Below are positions 60,536 through 64,000 of a DNA stretch of 64,000 nt, piece by piece (within the stretch, counting starts at the first letter, position 1; every line of letters begins with the position of its first letter). Below the pieces are notes generated by a model, which saw only the letters and a program-made list of their open reading frames with translations, did no database searches and had not been told where the DNA came from. The stretch lies in contig JADJFV010000002.1 of the NCBI GenBank assembly GCA_016708435.1, positions 124,001-188,000 of the forward strand, given 5' to 3'. This DNA is from Leptospiraceae bacterium. Its GTDB lineage: Bacteria > Spirochaetota > Leptospiria > Leptospirales > Leptospiraceae. The position numbers and the translations under genes are program-made.

Positions 60536-63500
60536 TTATTTTTTTGCCTTACTCGGAGCCTTTTCTTTTTTTTCTGCAGAATTTACTTCGGCGAATTGGT
60601 CTTTTAATACAGACTGAATTTGTTCCATCTCTGACTCAAGAAAAGAAAGAAACTCGGTATGATATCCATGACAAACAGTTTTCACTGAACAATAATCACA
60701 TTTCCGTTTATCAGCTCCAATTGGAAATGCAGGGTATTGGTTTTCAGAAAGACTTTTCCAAAATGGTAAAAACAAATCATCCGAGTAATCTACTGTTCTT
60801 CCTCTTATGAGATTAGGTTTGCTTTGTAACGGAAAATGGAGAATTGCCGGCGCAACACAAACGGATTTAACACCAAGTAAATCATATATTTCCTTTTTAA
60901 TTTGCTCCGATTGATTCACAACATGAGCTGTCAAACCTGACAGAATTCTATTTTTATCCTTTACATCCTTAGCAGATACAAATGAAGTTAAATATAGAGT
61001 ATCCCTTTCGAGTAAAAGCAAATCAACATTTGTCTTAATTGATTCATTCCAAATCGCAGGCGTTGAAAATACGATTGAGTCTAATGTTTTATTTGCCTCC
61101 GATGAAAAAACTGCCTTTTTAAAAATCTTATTGTTTTCGGATAACAGTTCGTGATAGAAAGGTAAAAAGAAATTTTCAAGGTAATCTTTGAATTCTAACT
61201 CGGATAATTTTCCTAAGACACCAAATGGAAGTTCTCCTGACTCGATTCTCTTTGGACTAAAAATTTTTTTCGTAAGATCTGTAGCATCTAGACTTGAATC
61301 CTCTCTTAAATAAGAAAATAGCTGTCTGATATTAAAGTTCCTTGTAAGAGCACTGACCGATTCAAGCTCTCCACTAACATCAGCTTCTTCTTCTGTATCA
61401 ACCGAGTATTCGTAAAAAAACTTTTTCGGGCATTCCATATAACTTACAAATTTTCTGACCGACAAATTTTTATTATGCGCTAATTTGGAATGTCCTACGT
61501 CAATCGACGAACGAAAAAAGTAAGACTTCATTTTCTGATTTAAGTTTTTATTAGAAGTTAAGGTATCTATTTCGCCAGATAAACGAGAGTCTGAGTTCGC
61601 TATCCAATTAGGATAAGAATTCTTCAACAGAGAAAGGTTTAATTCTTTTTGTTTTAAATCAATCAGATGAAACGTTTCTTTTTCAAAGACAGTAGCCTCA
61701 TCCATTCTATATTCTAAATACGAAAATAAGGGAATCTTTTTATAGTTTGTATTTGCTTGTTTAGAAATACTCCTGATCCATTCCAACTCGCGCGCCGGAT
61801 AATACTCTCTATCGTTAATCGTATCAAGACTCACATAGCTAAATGTATATCGCTTTGCATTGTGATTAAAGATATGATAAAAATAGTTTTTTAGTTTCAA
61901 CGCTGCATCTAATCGAGAAGAATGAATCGTATCCTCTATCATTACAGAATCATGCTTACTAGAAGTGTGACTAAATTTTCTCTCGTCGAGTCCCACTAAA
62001 AACAAGTAATCAAAACTTGGATCAATTGCATCTAACAATTCTCCAACTACGACGCCGTTTTTTAGAACTCTGGCATCCCCTTCTGTCCATGATTCCATTA
62101 GCGTAAGCAATATATCCGCAAAGTCATCGAGAGTAAAATCTAGATTATCCGCAAGTAAAGAGCCTAACTCCGAATCTATTGACTCAATACTTGCCAAGAG
62201 ATTATTTGTTTTAGTAAGCCCTCTCTCATTTAGTCGCACACTTTCCTCAGACTTATTATAACGCATCGATGGATGAAGATAGGTGTCCAAGATAATTCTA
62301 AAAAATTTACTAAAATCACTTAAACGAGTAAAGTCTTCTTTTAACCCAATCAAGTCTTGCAGCAAAGAAGAACTAACCGCTAGAAACTCATACACTTCTT
62401 CAATTAATTCTGTTTCTAGACTGATTGTATCGTCTGACGTATTTCCGATTAAAATCAAATTCAATCTAGACCATAAACTCTCCCAAGTCATCAAATTGGA
62501 TTCGCGAAAGCCCTGCCTTTTTCGATGTTGTTTGTCCAAGAATTCAGTTAAATTCATCTTTGAAATAATTTGATTCCATACTTCTGGTTTTATAGAAATT
62601 CTCATTTCTTCTAAAATTGGATAGAAACAAGGATTATAAAAAAGAGAGAAAATCGTCTCTTTATCAAAATCAGAAATGGAAAGTTTTAAAATGGATGCGA
62701 CCGCAGAGAAATAAGGAGACTTTTTCTTTCGAATGTCTTTCGTGAAGGAATAAGAAATTCCTATTCGGTCGAAAACATTGCTCACCAGGAGCGAATAATT
62801 CACATCTTCCGCTGGAAGAACAAGCTTAATCGACGTTAGCCGAAAAGCATCATCGTCTTTATGCTCTTCTATAAGACGAAGGATTTCTCTACCTACAAAT
62901 TCAATTTCGCGATAAGCTTCCTGCGACTCATAAAAATTCAAATCTGCATTCGGTAAAATTTCTGGGAATTCAATTCCAAGTGTAGTTTGAATCTCTTCGA
63001 TTTTCTTGTCTCCAAAGAATTTATTAAGAATATGCCAATCAGGAATTAATTGTTTCAACTTGCTTGAATTCAGTTTTACATTGTTCTTATGCATCAGACG
63101 AACAGGAGGCATCGGGATTAAAAAGGATATTTTTACGTAAGAAGAAAGAATTTCTAAAACTTTAAAATGAAGTGGATCTATCTCAGAGACTCCGTAGAGA
63201 ATAATTTCATCTCCGAATTTTTCCTTTGCTTCTTTTTCTGAGATAAAATGAGATTTGCCGCCTGCACAGGCTTCGTATACATATTCTATTTCAATTTTTT
63301 TATTTCCCTTTGCTTTGATAAAGGTTCGAATCACTGAATCGTATTCTTCTTTTATATTGCTTGGAATTTTCTCTTCTTTTAAAGAAAATGAAATGAGCGA
63401 TTCTTTCCAAAACTGGAAAATGGCACCGGCTAATTGCCGTAATACTTTCTTATTCACTTGAGAAGAAGCTTTGTCTTTGACACTCTTAGTCTTTCGCTTA

Positions 63501-63844
63501 CTCTCTTCCTTATTTTGTTTTAAGAGAATACTTTCGATGAGTAAAATACAAGCTAGGTCAGAAATTAAATTTTCTGAAGAAGGCTGATTTTTTAAAAACT
63601 CCTTAGGAATAATTCTATAGGGACTAATTTCAAATAGCAGAGAAGGAATATTATCCGCTACGAGTTTAAGAGAAAGATAATCCGTTGTTAAATTTTCACG
63701 AGTGAAGACTCTTACCAAATCTTTTAGAATTAAAACATCTTCTCTTTCAGAAAATATTTCTAGTTTGCTTCGAAGAGATTGATAAAGAGCAGAATTGTCA
63801 GAGAAGATAGAAAGATAAAAATTATTCGAGCGAAATTCTTTCAT
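60536..63844 (-). CDS. AddB/RecC-like protein with Fe-S-type nuclease domain
   Basis: A 1,102-residue protein resembling inactive-helicase subunits of AddAB/RecBCD (helicase-like N-terminal two-thirds, no Walker A GxGKT motif). The C-terminal domain (about 790-1065) has C805 in VSYMECPKKFFYEY and C1049, C1052 and C1058 spaced C-x2-C-x5-C, exactly the AddB iron-sulphur arrangement. The nuclease core keeps D941 in NVDLLLLERD, but the usual D-Y-K motif reads TSFVSAK, so nuclease activity is doubtful. It lies 84 bases upstream of the sigma factor gene with no recB/addA gene visible in the window. It overlaps the upstream zinc-ribbon gene by 23 bases. Confidence 0.82.
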   Translation of the reverse strand: MKEFRSNNFYLSIFSDNSALYQSLRSKLEIFSEREDVLILKDLVRVFTRENLTTDYLSLKLVADNIPSLLFEISPYRIIPKEFLKNQPSSENLISDLACILLIESILLKQNKEESKRKTKSVKDKASSQVNKKVLRQLAGAIFQFWKESLISFSLKEEKIPSNIKEEYDSVIRTFIKAKGNKKIEIEYVYEACAGGKSHFISEKEAKEKFGDEIILYGVSEIDPLHFKVLEILSSYVKISFLIPMPPVRLMHKNNVKLNSSKLKQLIPDWHILNKFFGDKKIEEIQTTLGIEFPEILPNADLNFYESQEAYREIEFVGREILRLIEEHKDDDAFRLTSIKLVLPAEDVNYSLLVSNVFDRIGISYSFTKDIRKKKSPYFSAVASILKLSISDFDKETIFSLFYNPCFYPILEEMRISIKPEVWNQIISKMNLTEFLDKQHRKRQGFRESNLMTWESLWSRLNLILIGNTSDDTISLETELIEEVYEFLAVSSSLLQDLIGLKEDFTRLSDFSKFFRIILDTYLHPSMRYNKSEESVRLNERGLTKTNNLLASIESIDSELGSLLADNLDFTLDDFADILLTLMESWTEGDARVLKNGVVVGELLDAIDPSFDYLFLVGLDERKFSHTSSKHDSVMIEDTIHSSRLDAALKLKNYFYHIFNHNAKRYTFSYVSLDTINDREYYPARELEWIRSISKQANTNYKKIPLFSYLEYRMDEATVFEKETFHLIDLKQKELNLSLLKNSYPNWIANSDSRLSGEIDTLTSNKNLNQKMKSYFFRSSIDVGHSKLAHNKNLSVRKFVSYMECPKKFFYEYSVDTEEEADVSGELESVSALTRNFNIRQLFSYLREDSSLDATDLTKKIFSPKRIESGELPFGVLGKLSELEFKDYLENFFLPFYHELLSENNKIFKKAVFSSEANKTLDSIVFSTPAIWNESIKTNVDLLLLERDTLYLTSFVSAKDVKDKNRILSGLTAHVVNQSEQIKKEIYDLLGVKSVCVAPAILHFPLQSKPNLIRGRTVDYSDDLFLPFWKSLSENQYPAFPIGADKRKCDYCSVKTVCHGYHTEFLSFLESEMEQIQSVLKDQFAEVNSAEKKEKAPSKAKK

Positions 63845-64000
63845 ACTTCATCGGCTCTTGGATCGGATTGAAGAAAAATCTTGTCTTGCAAGCAGGACAA
63901 GCATAATTACCCTTTGCACGCAGACGCAATTTTGCATTGCAAGAAGGACAATAGGTATAGAATACACCTTCTTTCACAAGAGCAGAGCGAACCTCAGGCA
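63822..64000 (-). CDS. Zinc-ribbon protein, C-terminal part (truncated by the window edge)
   Basis: The last 58 codons of a gene that continues beyond the right edge, read leftward to the TAA at 63822-63824. The sequence contains FYTYCPSCNAKLRLRAKGNY then ACPACKTRFFFNP, a two-knuckle CxxC...CxxC zinc ribbon of the regulator-associated type. The start is outside the window. It overlaps the AddB/RecC-like gene by 23 bases, so the two are probably translationally coupled. Confidence 0.75.
   Translation of the reverse strand, partial: PEVRSALVKEGVFYTYCPSCNAKLRLRAKGNYACPACKTRFFFNPIQEPMKYERISLE

Overview
This 64 kb window is low-GC DNA that reads as a spirochaete of the Leptospiraceae (Leptospira or a close relative). 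That placement is an inference. It rests on many short-lipobox lipoproteins, DUF1574 proteins behind an MBOAT acyltransferase, a HemA-HemC/HemD-like fusion gene pair, 7TMR-DISM sensor lipoproteins, class III cyclases and FecR/ECF-sigma pairing. No rRNA, tRNA, CRISPR array or prophage was recognised.

Layout. 0-9.5 kb: a partial membrane gene, a 23-bp perfect inverted repeat, a lytic transglycosylase, an Hpt protein, a lipoprotein and outer-membrane-protein pair, a Lon-like protease, and a VapBC module whose toxin gene overlaps a transmembrane class III cyclase. 9.5-19.2 kb: an FGE-fold lipoprotein, rpmG with a DksA-like gene, a MORN-repeat lipoprotein, a Uma2 nuclease, and an overlapping MBOAT-DUF1574-DUF1574 operon for O-acylation of a cell-surface glycan. 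19.7-22.1 kb: an intact IS66-family element whose flanks show no 8-bp target duplication. 22-29 kb: a methyltransferase with a polytopic membrane protein, a MeaA/ethylmalonyl-CoA-mutase-type B12 enzyme, and a two-component system with a 7TMR-DISM lipoprotein kinase. 29-38 kb: two large divergent lipoproteins and a frameshifted gene whose two halves together resemble the N-terminal lipid-binding module of vitellogenin-type proteins. 38-45 kb: DUF2147, VOC, cold-shock, M61 peptidase, CorA, SDR and a second 7TMR-DISM cyclase.

45-52.5 kb is a methyl-cycle locus. An ArsR-type regulator fused to a SAM methyltransferase is preceded by a perfect 26-bp palindrome and translationally coupled to ahcY. 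A second VapBC pair, a 7Fe ferredoxin and full-length metH follow. AhcY cleaves S-adenosylhomocysteine to homocysteine, MetH remethylates it, and the regulator plausibly senses the SAM/SAH state (SahR-like).

52.7-64 kb: a lipoprotein phosphatase/phosphodiesterase of the PafA type whose C-terminal subdomain, including a metal-ligand histidine, lies at the N-terminus, so it is apparently circularly permuted; a serine esterase; hemA and a hemC-hemD-like gene; ECF sigma and FecR genes; an AddB/RecC-like protein with an iron-sulphur cysteine pattern but eroded catalytic motifs; and a zinc-ribbon protein running off the end.

Several intergenic repeat families recur. They include a 110-167 bp element with CTGTCA...TGACAG ends (three copies), GTAGAGACG palindromes (two copies), and ATCGGTG-CATCGGTGGT motifs, one of which lies inside a coding region. 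The three strongest leads are the permuted phosphatase, the vitellogenin-like gene and the palindrome-controlled ArsR-methyltransferase/ahcY unit.
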